From Betaproteobacteria bacterium (GTDB lineage: Bacteria; Pseudomonadota; Gammaproteobacteria; Burkholderiales; Usitatibacteraceae): a stretch of DNA of 64,000 nucleotides. Shown here in pieces: positions 18,708 to 26,809 of this stretch. The stretch spans positions 59,430 through 123,429 of the forward strand of contig JADJSD010000011.1 in NCBI GenBank assembly GCA_016711875.1. Direction: 5' to 3'. Every line of letters starts with the position of its first letter. Position 1 is the first letter of the stretch. The position numbers and the translations under genes are program-made. A model generated the notes under the pieces. That model worked only from the letters and a program-made list of their open reading frames with translations. It was not told the DNA's origin and ran no database searches.

Positions 18708-20419
18708 CGGGCGAGCTTCGCCTTCACGAAGGCCGCCACGTCGGCGAGCGGCACGCGCGTCGCCTCGGCATCGCGGCGATGCTGGTACTCGACCACGCCG
18801 TCCTTGAGCCCGCGATCGCCGATCACGACGCGGTGCGGGATGCCGATGAGCTCCTGGTCCGCGAGCATCACGCCCGGGCGCTCGCCGCGGTCGTCGAGCA
18901 GGACCTCGATGCCGGCGGCCACGAGATCCGCGTGCAACGCTTCGGAAGCGCTCTTCACGGCCTCGCTCTTGCCCGCGCCCATGGGGATGATGGCCACCGT
19001 GAAGGGCGCCATGGGATCGGGCCAGATGATGCCCTTGTCGTCGTGGTTCTGCTCGATGGCGGCGCCCACGATGCGCGTGACGCCGATCCCGTAGCAGCCC
19101 ATCTCGAAGGCCTTCTGCGTGCCGTCCTCGGCCGCGAACGTGGCGCCCATCGCCTCCGAGTACTTGCGGCCCAGCGCGAACACGTGGCCCACCTCGATGC
19201 CGCGCACGATCGCGAGCGTGCCCTTGCCGTCGGGCGAGGGGTCGCCCGCGACCACGTTGCGGATGTCCGCGACGAGATCGGGTTCCGGGCAGTCGCGGCC
19301 CCAGTTCACGCCGCGCAAGTGGAAGTCCTTCTCGTTGGCGCCGCAGACGAAGTCGCTCATCGCGGCGACCGTGCGGTCGGCGATCACCGTGATCTTCGAC
19401 CGGTCGAGCCCGACGGGGCCGAGGTAGCCCGCAGGGCCGTCGGCGGCCGCGAGGATCTCGGCGTCCGTGGCCCAGCGCCAGCCCTTGAGGCCCGCGACCT
19501 TGCCGACCTTGATCTCGTTCACCGAGTGATCGCCGCGGATGAGGACCATGTGCACGCGCTCATCGGCGGTAAGCAGGATCGCCTTCACCGTGCGCGCGAG
19601 CGGCAGGTTCCAGAGTTTCGCGACGCCCTCGCAGGTGGACGTGCCGGGGGTGGGATCCTTCTTCATTGGCTCCGTCGCGGCGGCGCGCGGCGTGGCGGGT
19701 GCGAGTGCCTCGGCCTTCTCGATGTTGGCCGCGTAGTCGGAAGCGTCCGAATAGGCGATGAGGTCCTCTCCCGAATCGGCCAGCACCTGGAATTCGTGGG
19801 ACGCGCTGCCGCCGATCTCGCCCGTATCCGCAGAGACGGGGCGGAAGGTGAGGCCCAGGCGGGTGAAGATGGCGACATAGGCATCGAACATCTTCTGGTA
19901 GGACTTCAGCATGCCGCCCTCGTCCGCATCGAACGAGTACGCGTCCTTCATCGAGAACTCGCGGGCCCGCAGCACGCCGAAGCGCGGGCGGATCTCGTCG
20001 CGGAACTTGGTCTGGATCTGATAGAAGTTCACGGGCAGCTGGCGGTAGCTGCGCAGCTCCTTCCTCGCGATGTCCGTGATGACTTCCTCGGCCGTCGGCG
20101 CGTAGCAGAACTCGCGCTCGGCCCGGTCCTTCACCCGCAGCATCATGGGGCCGTAGAGTTCCCACCGGCCCGTCTCCTGCCACAGTTCGGCCGGCTGGAT
20201 GGGCGGCATGATCACTTCCAGCGCGCCGGCGCGGTCCATCTCCTCCCGGACGATCCGCTCGACCTTGTGCAGCACCCGCATGCCCAGCGGCATCCAGGAG
20301 TACAGGCCGCTGCCCAGCTTGCGGATGAGGCCGGCCCTCAGCATCAGCTTGTGGCTGGGAAGCTCGGCCTCCTGGGGGGCTTCCTTGAGGGTGGCGAGGA
20401 AGAACTGGCTGGCGCGCAT
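18704..20419 (-). CDS. proS: Prolyl-tRNA synthetase (bacterial type with editing domain)
   Basis: Charges tRNA-Pro. 571 residues is the full bacterial length with the inserted editing (INS) domain between motifs 2 and 3. Visible are RKLGSGLYSWMPLGMRV (motif 1 region), the motif 2 stretch KFRDEIRPRFGVLRAREF, motif 3 GCYGIGVTRIVGAAIEQ and a C-terminal anticodon-binding domain with GERPGVMLADQELIGIP. It is divergent from rppH across 159 bp, the neighbourhood usual in betaproteobacteria. Confidence 0.97.
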   Translation of the reverse strand: MRASQFFLATLKEAPQEAELPSHKLMLRAGLIRKLGSGLYSWMPLGMRVLHKVERIVREEMDRAGALEVIMPPIQPAELWQETGRWELYGPMMLRVKDRAEREFCYAPTAEEVITDIARKELRSYRQLPVNFYQIQTKFRDEIRPRFGVLRAREFSMKDAYSFDADEGGMLKSYQKMFDAYVAIFTRLGLTFRPVSADTGEIGGSASHEFQVLADSGEDLIAYSDASDYAANIEKAEALAPATPRAAATEPMKKDPTPGTSTCEGVAKLWNLPLARTVKAILLTADERVHMVLIRGDHSVNEIKVGKVAGLKGWRWATDAEILAAADGPAGYLGPVGLDRSKITVIADRTVAAMSDFVCGANEKDFHLRGVNWGRDCPEPDLVADIRNVVAGDPSPDGKGTLAIVRGIEVGHVFALGRKYSEAMGATFAAEDGTQKAFEMGCYGIGVTRIVGAAIEQNHDDKGIIWPDPMAPFTVAIIPMGAGKSEAVKSASEALHADLVAAGIEVLLDDRGERPGVMLADQELIGIPHRVVIGDRGLKDGVVEYQHRRDAEATRVPLADVAAFVKAKLAR

Positions 20420-20578
20420 GGACTCTCCGGACGGGTGGGGCGAAATGCGGTTTTCAGAATCAAATCATCGGCTTGCGAGGCGTCATTCTACACGCCCCGG
20501 GGCATCCCGGGCCGGCTGGCAGGCACTCGCAAACTGTGGAAGAATGGGTCCAACTCAATGATTCGGATGGTGACTGCC

Positions 20579-21145
20579 ATGATCGATCGGGACGGATATC
20601 GCCCGAACGTCGCCATCGTGCTCGTCAATCCGCGCAACCAGGTCTTCTGGGGCAAGCGCATCAAGGAGCACGCCTGGCAGTTCCCCCAGGGTGGCATCAA
20701 GGAGGGGGAAACCCCCGAGCAGGCGATGTACCGGGAGCTCGAGGAGGAAACCGGCCTCAAGCCCGCGCACGTCGAGATCCTCGGGCGCACGCGCGACTGG
20801 CTGCACTACCACGTGCCCACCCACTGGGTGAAGCGCGAGTGGCGCGGCACGTACAAGGGCCAGAAGCAGATCTGGTTCCTGCTTCGCCTCACCGGCCGCG
20901 ACACCGACGTGTCGCTGCGGGCGAGCGGCCATCCCGAGTTCGACGCGTGGCGTTGGCACGAATACTGGATCCCGCTCGAGACGGTCATCGACTTCAAGCG
21001 CGACGTCTACCGCCAGGCGCTGGAGCAGCTTTCGGGATTCCTGGACGTGGACGCGCGCCGTCCGGTGGGTCACTCCCCCTACGGGCGGCGCCGCAAGCCG
21101 CGCCCGCGGCCGCCTGCCCCCATCATCGTTCCTGCCGGGGGCTGA
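20579..21145 (+). CDS. rppH: RNA pyrophosphohydrolase RppH
   Basis: Nudix enzyme that converts 5'-triphosphate RNA to monophosphate and so triggers RNase E-dependent decay. The 188-residue frame from ATG 20579 begins MIDRDGYRPNVAIVL, the standard RppH start; an in-frame ATG at 20558 would add seven residues. A complete Nudix box lies at residues 38-60 (GG...E...REL.EE.GL). FPQGG and WHEYWIPLETVIDFKRDVY also match RppH. The C terminus is Arg/Pro-rich. Confidence 0.96.
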   Translation: MIDRDGYRPNVAIVLVNPRNQVFWGKRIKEHAWQFPQGGIKEGETPEQAMYRELEEETGLKPAHVEILGRTRDWLHYHVPTHWVKREWRGTYKGQKQIWFLLRLTGRDTDVSLRASGHPEFDAWRWHEYWIPLETVIDFKRDVYRQALEQLSGFLDVDARRPVGHSPYGRRRKPRPRPPAPIIVPAGG

Positions 21146-21156
21146 AACCGCCGCGA

Positions 21157-21735
21157 TCAGCCGATCGCGCGCCCGAACCCCATGTAGGCGGTGACGGTGC
21201 CGACGACGAGCGCGAGCACGAAGCCCACGACGATCACCACGACGGTGTACAAGGCGGCCTTCGCCTCGGGCACCTTCATGAGCCGGGGCAGGCCCAGCCA
21301 CAGCAGGAAGAGGCTGTAGAGCCCCAGGATCGACAGGATCGAGAGCGCCGGGAGGATCCCGAAGACGCTCGCGAGCCAGCTGGCGGTCGGCGCGAAAGCC
21401 GCGACCTTGAAGGCCTGCGCGAAATCCTTCGTGCCGTCGAACGAGGGTGCGAGCGCGTCGATGATGAGCGCGAACACGTAGACCATTCCCAGGGCCATCG
21501 CGTAGCTCGCGATCATGAAGGCGATTCCGCTCAGGATCGGCATGCGGTAGGACATGCCGAATGCGCCCACCCCCACGAACGAATGGCCGATGAACGCCGC
21601 GACGGGCCCGATGGCCGCCAGGATCATGATCCAGCCGGTGTAGAGGCCCTGCACCGTGTGCGTCTCGCCGTCGATCTTCTCCCACTCGGCTCGCGGCTGC
21701 AGGATGATGTTCTTCGCGCGTTCGACGATGTTCAC
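21157..21735 (-). CDS. Yip1-domain membrane protein
   Basis: 192 residues. A short cytosolic start (MNIVERAKNIILQPRAEWEKI) is typical of bacterial Yip1/DUF1282-like proteins, followed by five predicted TM helices. The role is unknown. It is convergent with rppH (11 bp apart) and stands 54 bp beyond proB on the same strand, so it might be transcribed from the proB side. Confidence 0.8.
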   Translation of the reverse strand: MNIVERAKNIILQPRAEWEKIDGETHTVQGLYTGWIMILAAIGPVAAFIGHSFVGVGAFGMSYRMPILSGIAFMIASYAMALGMVYVFALIIDALAPSFDGTKDFAQAFKVAAFAPTASWLASVFGILPALSILSILGLYSLFLLWLGLPRLMKVPEAKAALYTVVVIVVGFVLALVVGTVTAYMGFGRAIG

Positions 21736-21789
21736 GGTGCTCTCCCGGGGTGTGTGGTCACGGGGGAGTATAGACCGCGCGTCGCGGGA

Positions 21790-22908
21790 CTACAGGACCA
21801 CCAAGTTATCTCGGTGGATCAGCTCGGGCTCGGCGACGTAGCCCAGGATCGACTCGATTTCCGAGGAAGGCCGGCCCAGGAGCTTCGCGGTTTCCGCGGA
21901 GTCGTAGTTGGCGAGGCCGCGCGCGATCTCGCGGCCCTCGGGCGAGAGCACGCCCACCACCTCGCCGCGCTCGAACTCGCCCGCGACCGCCGCCACGCCG
22001 ATGGCGAGGAGGCTCTTGCCGTCTGCGGTGAGTGCCTTCACCGCGCCCGCGTCGAGCGTGAGCTGCCCGGCGGGCTTCAGGAAATCGGCGAGCCACTGCT
22101 TGCGCGCGGCGACGGGCTGCGTCGAGGCGACGAGAAGCGTGCCGATCGCCTCGCCCGCGAAGAGGCGCGTGAGCACTTCCGGCTCGCGTCCCCAGGCGAT
22201 GGCGGTGTGGGCGCCGCTGCGACCCGCGCGCTTGGCCGCGAGCACCTTGGTGAGCATGCCGCCGCTGCCGATTGCGGAACCGGCGCCGCCGGCCATCGCC
22301 TCGAGCGCGGGGTCGCCCGCCTCGGCGCGGGAGACGGGCGTCGCGGCGGCATCGCGGCGCGGGTCGGCGGTGTAGAGCGCCTTCTGGTCCGTGAGGATCA
22401 CGAAGGCGTCGCCCTCGATGAGGTTCGTGACGAGCGAGCCCAGCGTGTCGTTGTCGCCGAAGCGGATCTCGTCGACGACCACGGTGTCGTTCTCGTTGAT
22501 GACGGGCACGACGCCCAGGGCGACCAGCGTCTTGAGCGTGGTGCGCGCATTGAGGTAGCGGCGGCGGTCGCCGAGGTCCTCGTGCGTGAGGAGGACCTGC
22601 GCGGTGTGCAGGCCCTGCTCGGCGAAGCACGACTCCCACATCTGCACGAGGCCCATCTGGCCGACGGCGGCCGCGGCCTGCAGTTCGTTCACCGCGCTCG
22701 GGCGCTTCGTCCAGCCCAGGCGCTTGAGACCTTCCGCGATGGCCCCGGAGGAGACCACCAGCACCTCGAGGCCGCGCGCGCGCAGCCCCGCGATCTGCCG
22801 CGCCCAGTCGGCGATGGCGCCGCGGTCCAGGCCCTGCCCCTCGTTGGTGAGCAGGCTCGACCCGATCTTCACCACCACGCGGCGGCAGGCGGCCAGTTCG
22901 CTAGTCAC
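21790..22908 (-). CDS. proB: Glutamate 5-kinase
   Basis: First step of proline synthesis, ATP-dependent phosphorylation of L-glutamate. From GTG 22908 the protein has 372 residues, the normal length, beginning VTSELAACRRVVVKIGSSLL. The kinase domain shows VVSSGAIAEG, VVPVINENDTV and LTDQKALYTADPR, and GSGGMLTKVLAAKRAGRSGAH closes it. A C-terminal PUA domain starts near residue 280 (KGxLxLDxGAVKAL). A longer ATG at 22965 would run into obgE and is not conserved. The start overlaps the obgE end by 8 bp. Confidence 0.96.
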   Translation of the reverse strand: MTSELAACRRVVVKIGSSLLTNEGQGLDRGAIADWARQIAGLRARGLEVLVVSSGAIAEGLKRLGWTKRPSAVNELQAAAAVGQMGLVQMWESCFAEQGLHTAQVLLTHEDLGDRRRYLNARTTLKTLVALGVVPVINENDTVVVDEIRFGDNDTLGSLVTNLIEGDAFVILTDQKALYTADPRRDAAATPVSRAEAGDPALEAMAGGAGSAIGSGGMLTKVLAAKRAGRSGAHTAIAWGREPEVLTRLFAGEAIGTLLVASTQPVAARKQWLADFLKPAGQLTLDAGAVKALTADGKSLLAIGVAAVAGEFERGEVVGVLSPEGREIARGLANYDSAETAKLLGRPSSEIESILGYVAEPELIHRDNLVVL

Positions 22909-23920
22909 GGCGGTGCGTCTCGACGTGTTCCATGATGGCGAAGCACAGCTCCTTCGTGCCTTCACCCGTCATGCCCGACACGAGGTACCACGGGCCTTTC
23001 CAGCCGAGCTTCTTCACGAAGGCCTTGGCGCGCTTCTCGCGCTCGGCCTCGGGGATGAGATCGAGCTTGTTCATCACCAGCCACCGGGGCTTGGCGAAGA
23101 GCGACTCGTCGTATTTCTTCAGTTCCTTCTGGATCGCCTTGGCTTCCTTCACCGGGTCCGTGGCCTCGTCGAAGGGCGCGATGTCCACGAGGTGCAGGAT
23201 GAGCTTCGTGCGCTGCAGGTGGCGCAGGAACTGGTGGCCCAGGCCCGCGCCTTCGGCCGCGCCCTCGATGAGGCCGGGGATGTCCGCGATGACGAAGGAC
23301 CGGTTCATGTCCACGCGCACCACGCCCAGGCTCGGGTTGAGCGTCGTGAAGGGATAGTCCGCCACTTTCGGGCGCGCGGCCGAGACGGCGCGCACGAACG
23401 TGCTCTTGCCCGCGTTGGGCATGCCGGCGAGGCCGACGTCGGCCAGCACGCGCAGCTCCATCTCGAGGTGCTTCTGCTCGCCGGGCTCCCCGGGCGTGAA
23501 CTGGCGCGGGGCGCGGTTGGTGCTCGACTTGAAGTGCAGGTTGCCCAGCCCCCCCTTGCCGCCCTTCGCGAGGAGCGCTTCCGCCCCGTCGGTGGCGAGG
23601 TCCGCCAGCACTTCGCCCGTTTCGGCGACGCGGATCACGGTACCCACGGGCACGCGCAGCACGATGTCCTCGGCGCCCTTGCCGAAGCAGTCGCGCCCGC
23701 GGCCGGGTTCGCCGTCCTTCGCGCGGAAGATGCGCGTGTAGCGGTAGTCGATGAGCGTGTTGAGGTTGCAGTCGGCCACCACGAGGATGGAGCCGCCGCG
23801 CCCGCCGTCGCCGCCGTCCGGGCCGCCGCGCGGCACGAACTTCTCGCGCCGGAAGGAAGCCGATCCGTTGCCGCCGCTGCCGGCGATGACCTCGATGCGC
23901 GCTTCGTCGAAGAATTTCAT
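22901..23920 (-). CDS. obgE: Obg GTPase
   Basis: Essential ribosome-associated GTPase involved in 50S assembly and the stringent response. 339 residues: the Gly-rich Obg fold (1-158; GSGGNGSASFRREKFVPRGG), then a G domain with G1 GMPNAGKST, G3 DIPGLIEGAAEGAGLGHQFL and G4 MNKLDL. The variable C-terminal OCT domain is minimal, as usual in betaproteobacteria. It lies between a lysE-like gene (7 bp gap) and proB. Confidence 0.97.
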   Translation of the reverse strand: MKFFDEARIEVIAGSGGNGSASFRREKFVPRGGPDGGDGGRGGSILVVADCNLNTLIDYRYTRIFRAKDGEPGRGRDCFGKGAEDIVLRVPVGTVIRVAETGEVLADLATDGAEALLAKGGKGGLGNLHFKSSTNRAPRQFTPGEPGEQKHLEMELRVLADVGLAGMPNAGKSTFVRAVSAARPKVADYPFTTLNPSLGVVRVDMNRSFVIADIPGLIEGAAEGAGLGHQFLRHLQRTKLILHLVDIAPFDEATDPVKEAKAIQKELKKYDESLFAKPRWLVMNKLDLIPEAEREKRAKAFVKKLGWKGPWYLVSGMTGEGTKELCFAIMEHVETHRRD

Positions 23921-23927
23921 GTCGGTG

Positions 23928-24542
23928 TCAGTCCGGGAGCGCGACGCGGATTCCCAGCCCGATGAAGGCGAGGCCCGCGAACAGGTTGAGTCGGGAGGCG
24001 ATGGCCGGGCGCGCGCGCAGGCGCTCGCCGATCCAGCCGGAGAAGAAGGCGACCGCGCCGAAGACGACGACCGTCACCGCCATGAAGACCGCGCCGAGGA
24101 TCGCCATCTGAAAGCCGACCGCACCGGCCTTCTCGTCCACGAACTGCGGCAGGAACGAGAGGAAGAAGAGCGTCACCTTCGGGTTGAGCGCGTTGCCGAT
24201 GACGCTCTGGCGGAAGATGGTCGCGAGGCCCGCGCCGCCGCCCGCCGCCTGCATCGAAATGGCCTCGCGGTGACGGATGGCCTGGATGCCGATCCAAAGA
24301 AGGTACGCGGCGCCGGCATAGCGGACGAGGTCGAACGCCACGGGCGAGGAGCGGATGAGCGCCGCGACGCCCAGGGCGGCCAGGGCCGTGTGGAAGAGGC
24401 AGCCGGCCGCGAAGCCGAGGGCGGCCGCGAACCCCGCCCGCCGTCCCTGGCTGATGCCGCGCGCGAGGACCGTGACGATGTCGGGCCCCGGGGCGAGGGC
24501 GAGCAGGGCGCTGGCGGCGATGAAGAGGGCGAGGTCGGGCAT
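23928..24542 (-). CDS. LysE/RhtB family amino-acid exporter
   Basis: A 204-residue, six-helix exporter. The N terminus ALAPGPDIVTVLARGISQGRRAG and NPKVTLFFLSFLPQFVD are the two LysE/RhtB signatures. The exported amino acid is unknown. It sits between rpmA and obgE, where most relatives have rpmA-obgE directly. The rpmA terminator lies 57 bases upstream of it, so lysE-obgE-proB probably needs its own promoter or read-through. Confidence 0.9.
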   Translation of the reverse strand: MPDLALFIAASALLALAPGPDIVTVLARGISQGRRAGFAAALGFAAGCLFHTALAALGVAALIRSSPVAFDLVRYAGAAYLLWIGIQAIRHREAISMQAAGGGAGLATIFRQSVIGNALNPKVTLFFLSFLPQFVDEKAGAVGFQMAILGAVFMAVTVVVFGAVAFFSGWIGERLRARPAIASRLNLFAGLAFIGLGIRVALPD

Positions 24543-24598
24543 GACTTTCGTGGTCGCGAAGCGCCGTCGGGTTTTTGAAAAAATGACGCGCCGGAAAG

Positions 24599-24624
24599 AA
24601 AAAAGCCCCGTGCGAAGACGGGGC
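24599..24624 (-). terminator. Rho-independent terminator after rpmA
   Basis: On the minus strand a perfect 7-bp stem GCCCCGT/ACGGGGC around a 6-base CTTCGC loop is followed by six T residues. It starts 24 bases past the rpmA stop. Confidence 0.92.
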
Positions 24625-24647
24625 TCTTTCTTCGCAAGAAAGGAGCC

Positions 24648-24911
24648 TTAGGCTTGCGCCGGCTCGATGCTCACGGTGTTCCGCTGCTTCGGGCCCTGCT
24701 TGCGGTAGGTCACCTTGCCGGTGGCCATCGCGAAGAGGGTGTGGTCCTTGCCGATGCCCACGTGCTGGCCCGCGTGGAAACGCGTGCCGCGCTGGCGCAC
24801 GAGGATGGAGCCGGCCGGGACGACTTCGCCGCCGAAGACCTTGAGGCCCAGGCGCTTCGATTCGGAATCGCGGCCGTTTCGGGAAGAGCCGCCTGCCTTT
24901 TTATGTGCCAT
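24648..24911 (-). CDS. rpmA: 50S ribosomal protein L27
   Basis: 87 residues. MAHKKAGGSSRNGRDSESKR is the mature-type L27 N terminus that reaches the peptidyl-transferase centre, followed by VRQRGTRFHAGQHVGIGKD. It follows rplU by 11 bp in the usual order. Confidence 0.98.
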   Translation of the reverse strand: MAHKKAGGSSRNGRDSESKRLGLKVFGGEVVPAGSILVRQRGTRFHAGQHVGIGKDHTLFAMATGKVTYRKQGPKQRNTVSIEPAQA

Positions 24912-24922
24912 GTCGGTATCCC

Positions 24923-25234
24923 TTAAGCGTTGATGGCATCCACACGGATTTCCGTGTAGTTCTGCCGGTGGCCCTGGCTCTTCTTGTAATGCTTGCGGCG
25001 GCGCATCTTGAAGATGTGCACCTTGGGGCCGCGACCGTGGGAGACCACGGTGACCGAGACCTTTGCGCCGGCGACGAGAGGCGTGCCGACATTGACCGCT
25101 TCGCCATCGGCGACCATGAGAACCTGGTCCAGCACGATCGTGGAACCCACGTCGGCTTCGATGGTTTCAACCTTGATGCTTTCCCCGGGCGACACGCGAT
25201 ACTGCTTGCCCCCGGTCTTGATGACCGCGTACAT
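24923..25234 (-). CDS. rplU: 50S ribosomal protein L21
   Basis: 103 residues beginning MYAVIKTGGKQYRVSPGE; the signature KMRRRKHYKKSQGHRQNYTEI lies near the C terminus. ATG 25234 is chosen over longer in-frame starts because MYAVI is the universal L21 start. A good promoter lies 61-89 bases upstream. Confidence 0.98.
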   Translation of the reverse strand: MYAVIKTGGKQYRVSPGESIKVETIEADVGSTIVLDQVLMVADGEAVNVGTPLVAGAKVSVTVVSHGRGPKVHIFKMRRRKHYKKSQGHRQNYTEIRVDAINA

Positions 25235-25294
25235 AGCTCTTGGAACTCCTGTTTTGGTTTGACTTCCCGCAGCCTTTTGCACTGCGAACCGGCT

Positions 25295-25323
25295 ATAATA
25301 CGCGAAATTCCAAGCAACGTCAA
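25295..25323 (-). promoter_or_regulatory. Sigma-70 promoter of rplU-rpmA
   Basis: On the minus strand TTGACG (25323-25318) is followed by exactly 17 bases and TATTAT (25300-25295), a near-consensus sigma-70 promoter pointing at rplU. The TATAAT seen on the plus strand at 25294-25299 overlaps the same bases but has no -35 at proper distance toward ispB. Confidence 0.8.
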
Positions 25324-25386
25324 AGACTTGACTGCAAGGGGCCCCGCGTCCGGCAAGGCCCCCGAACCCTCCGGAACACGCCCGCC

Positions 25387-26376
25387 TTGACCCTTTCCGT
25401 CGCCCCCGTCAGCCTCGACTCGATCCGGGCCCCCATTCGCGACGACCTCGTGCGGGTGGACGAAGTCATCCGCCGCCGCCTGCACTCCGACGTGGCGCTC
25501 GTCCGGGCCATCGGCCAGTACATCGTCGATGCCGGCGGCAAGCGCATCCGGCCCGCCCTCCTGCTCCTGTCGGCCGGCGCGCTGGGCGTGCGCTCCGACA
25601 CCCGGCACGAGATGGCCGCGGTCATCGAATTCATCCACACGGCCACGCTCCTGCACGACGACGTCGTCGACGAGTCGACCTTGCGCCGGGGCCGCAAGAC
25701 CGCCAATGCCGAGTTCGGCAACGCCGCTTCGGTGCTGGTCGGCGACTTCCTCTATTCGCGTTCCTTCCAGATGATGGTCGAGGCCGGGAACCTGCGCGTG
25801 ATGCAGGTCATCGCCGATGCCACCAACGTCATCTCCGAAGGCGAGGTGCTCCAGCTCCTCAACGTGAACGACCCGGACACGGACGAGGAAAGCTACCTGC
25901 GCGTCATCCGCTACAAGACCGCGCGCCTCTTCGAGGCGGCCACGCAGGTGGGCGCCATCCTCGCCGGCGCGAGCCCGGAAGTCGAATCGTCCCTCACCGA
26001 ATACGGCATGCGCGTGGGCACGGCCTTCCAGCTCATCGACGACGTGCTGGACTACTCCGGCGACCTTGCCGACATGGGAAAGAACCTGGGCGACGACCTC
26101 GCCGAGGGCAAGCCCACGCTGCCGCTCATCCGCGCGATGCAGGTGGGCACGCCGGACGAGCGGGCCCTCATCCGCACGGCCATCGAGCAGGGCGGGCGCG
26201 ACGAGCTGGAGCGCATCGTGGCGGCGGTGCACCGTACGGGCGCCCTGGAATACACGCGGGAGTGTGCCCGCCGGGAGTCGAAGGCCGCGATGGACCGCAT
26301 CGCGCCCCTGGCGGATTCCGCGTGCAAGGACTCTCTGCTACAATTGGCGCACTTCTCCGTCGAACGGAAGTTCTGA
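25387..26376 (+). CDS. ispB: Octaprenyl-diphosphate synthase-type polyprenyl synthase
   Basis: Makes the ubiquinone side chain by adding isopentenyl diphosphate to farnesyl diphosphate. 329 residues from TTG 25387 (LTLSVAPVSLDSIRAPIRDDL). Longer in-frame starts lie in the promoter region and are unlikely. The first aspartate-rich motif is LLHDDVVDESTLRRG and the second FQLIDDVLDYSG; GGKRIRPALLLLS binds the allylic/IPP phosphates. It is divergent from rplU, the standard proteobacterial arrangement, and tRNA-Pro follows 49 bp downstream. Confidence 0.94.
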   Translation: MTLSVAPVSLDSIRAPIRDDLVRVDEVIRRRLHSDVALVRAIGQYIVDAGGKRIRPALLLLSAGALGVRSDTRHEMAAVIEFIHTATLLHDDVVDESTLRRGRKTANAEFGNAASVLVGDFLYSRSFQMMVEAGNLRVMQVIADATNVISEGEVLQLLNVNDPDTDEESYLRVIRYKTARLFEAATQVGAILAGASPEVESSLTEYGMRVGTAFQLIDDVLDYSGDLADMGKNLGDDLAEGKPTLPLIRAMQVGTPDERALIRTAIEQGGRDELERIVAAVHRTGALEYTRECARRESKAAMDRIAPLADSACKDSLLQLAHFSVERKF

Positions 26377-26425
26377 TTCGGCGGGTTGTCTCGACGGGCG
26401 CTGATGCAGGCGCCCGTTTCGTCCT

Positions 26426-26502
26426 CGGGGTGTAGCTTAGCCTGGTAGAGCGCTACGTTCGGGACGTAGAGGCCGGAGGTTCGAATCCTCTCACCCCGAC
26501 CA
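26426..26502 (+). tRNA. tRNA-Pro (anticodon CGG)
   Basis: 77 bases with an encoded CCA end. The acceptor arms CGGGGTG/CACCCCG pair perfectly. The anticodon stem CTACG/CGTAG encloses the loop TTCGGGA, giving anticodon CGG; GGTTCGAATCC forms the T arm. It marks the point where core genes end and accessory genes begin. Confidence 0.97.
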
Positions 26503-26533
26503 TTTCCCCCTTGAGAATCAGGGACCGAAGTCC

Positions 26534-26551
26534 GGCCCTCCCGGGCCTTTT
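26534..26551 (+). terminator. Probable terminator after tRNA-Pro
   Basis: GGCCC-TCCC-GGGCC hairpin followed by TTTT, enclosed by a further AAGTCC/GGACTT inverted repeat. It lies 31 bases after the tRNA. It and the operator below are all I see in the 307-base gap 26503-26809. Confidence 0.6.
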
Positions 26552-26711
26552 GGACTTCCGCCATACGGGGCTCTGCCTGGAGCCCGCGATGGCCGCCTTC
26601 ACCCATCGATCCGAGCTTTTCGTCACCGTCCCCCGCCGCAGGCCCGCCAAGCGTTGAGGGTCGTCCTCGACGCCAACCAAGTGTCGGCGTGCAATACCCC
26701 CGCGCAGTTCA

Positions 26712-26768
26712 TGTCGAAATATCTTCCGTTTTTCGACACATTATGATGAAGTGTCGATTCCCTCGACA
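26712..26768. promoter_or_regulatory. Paired TGTCGA palindromes upstream of fic
   Basis: TGTCGAAA (26712-26719), 11 bases, TTTCGACA (26731-26738) forms a perfect 8-bp inverted repeat. A second palindrome, TGTCGA-TTCCC-TCGACA, follows at 26752-26768, 42 bases before the Fic start. A possible -10 element (TATGAT, 26742-26747) lies between them. Two copies of the same half-site directly before a gene with a C-terminal winged helix suggest an autoregulatory operator. Confidence 0.6.
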
Positions 26769-26809
26769 GATCGTCCCGATCGGCCAGCGGCGACGAGGAG
26801 ATGCGTTCC

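Noticed and set aside
25294..25299. TATAAT as a plus-strand promoter for ispB
   Set aside because: No -35 hexamer at 16-18 bases; TTGCAC is only 10 bases away and TTGACT is 29. The same bases fit a minus-strand promoter with a perfect 17-base spacer.
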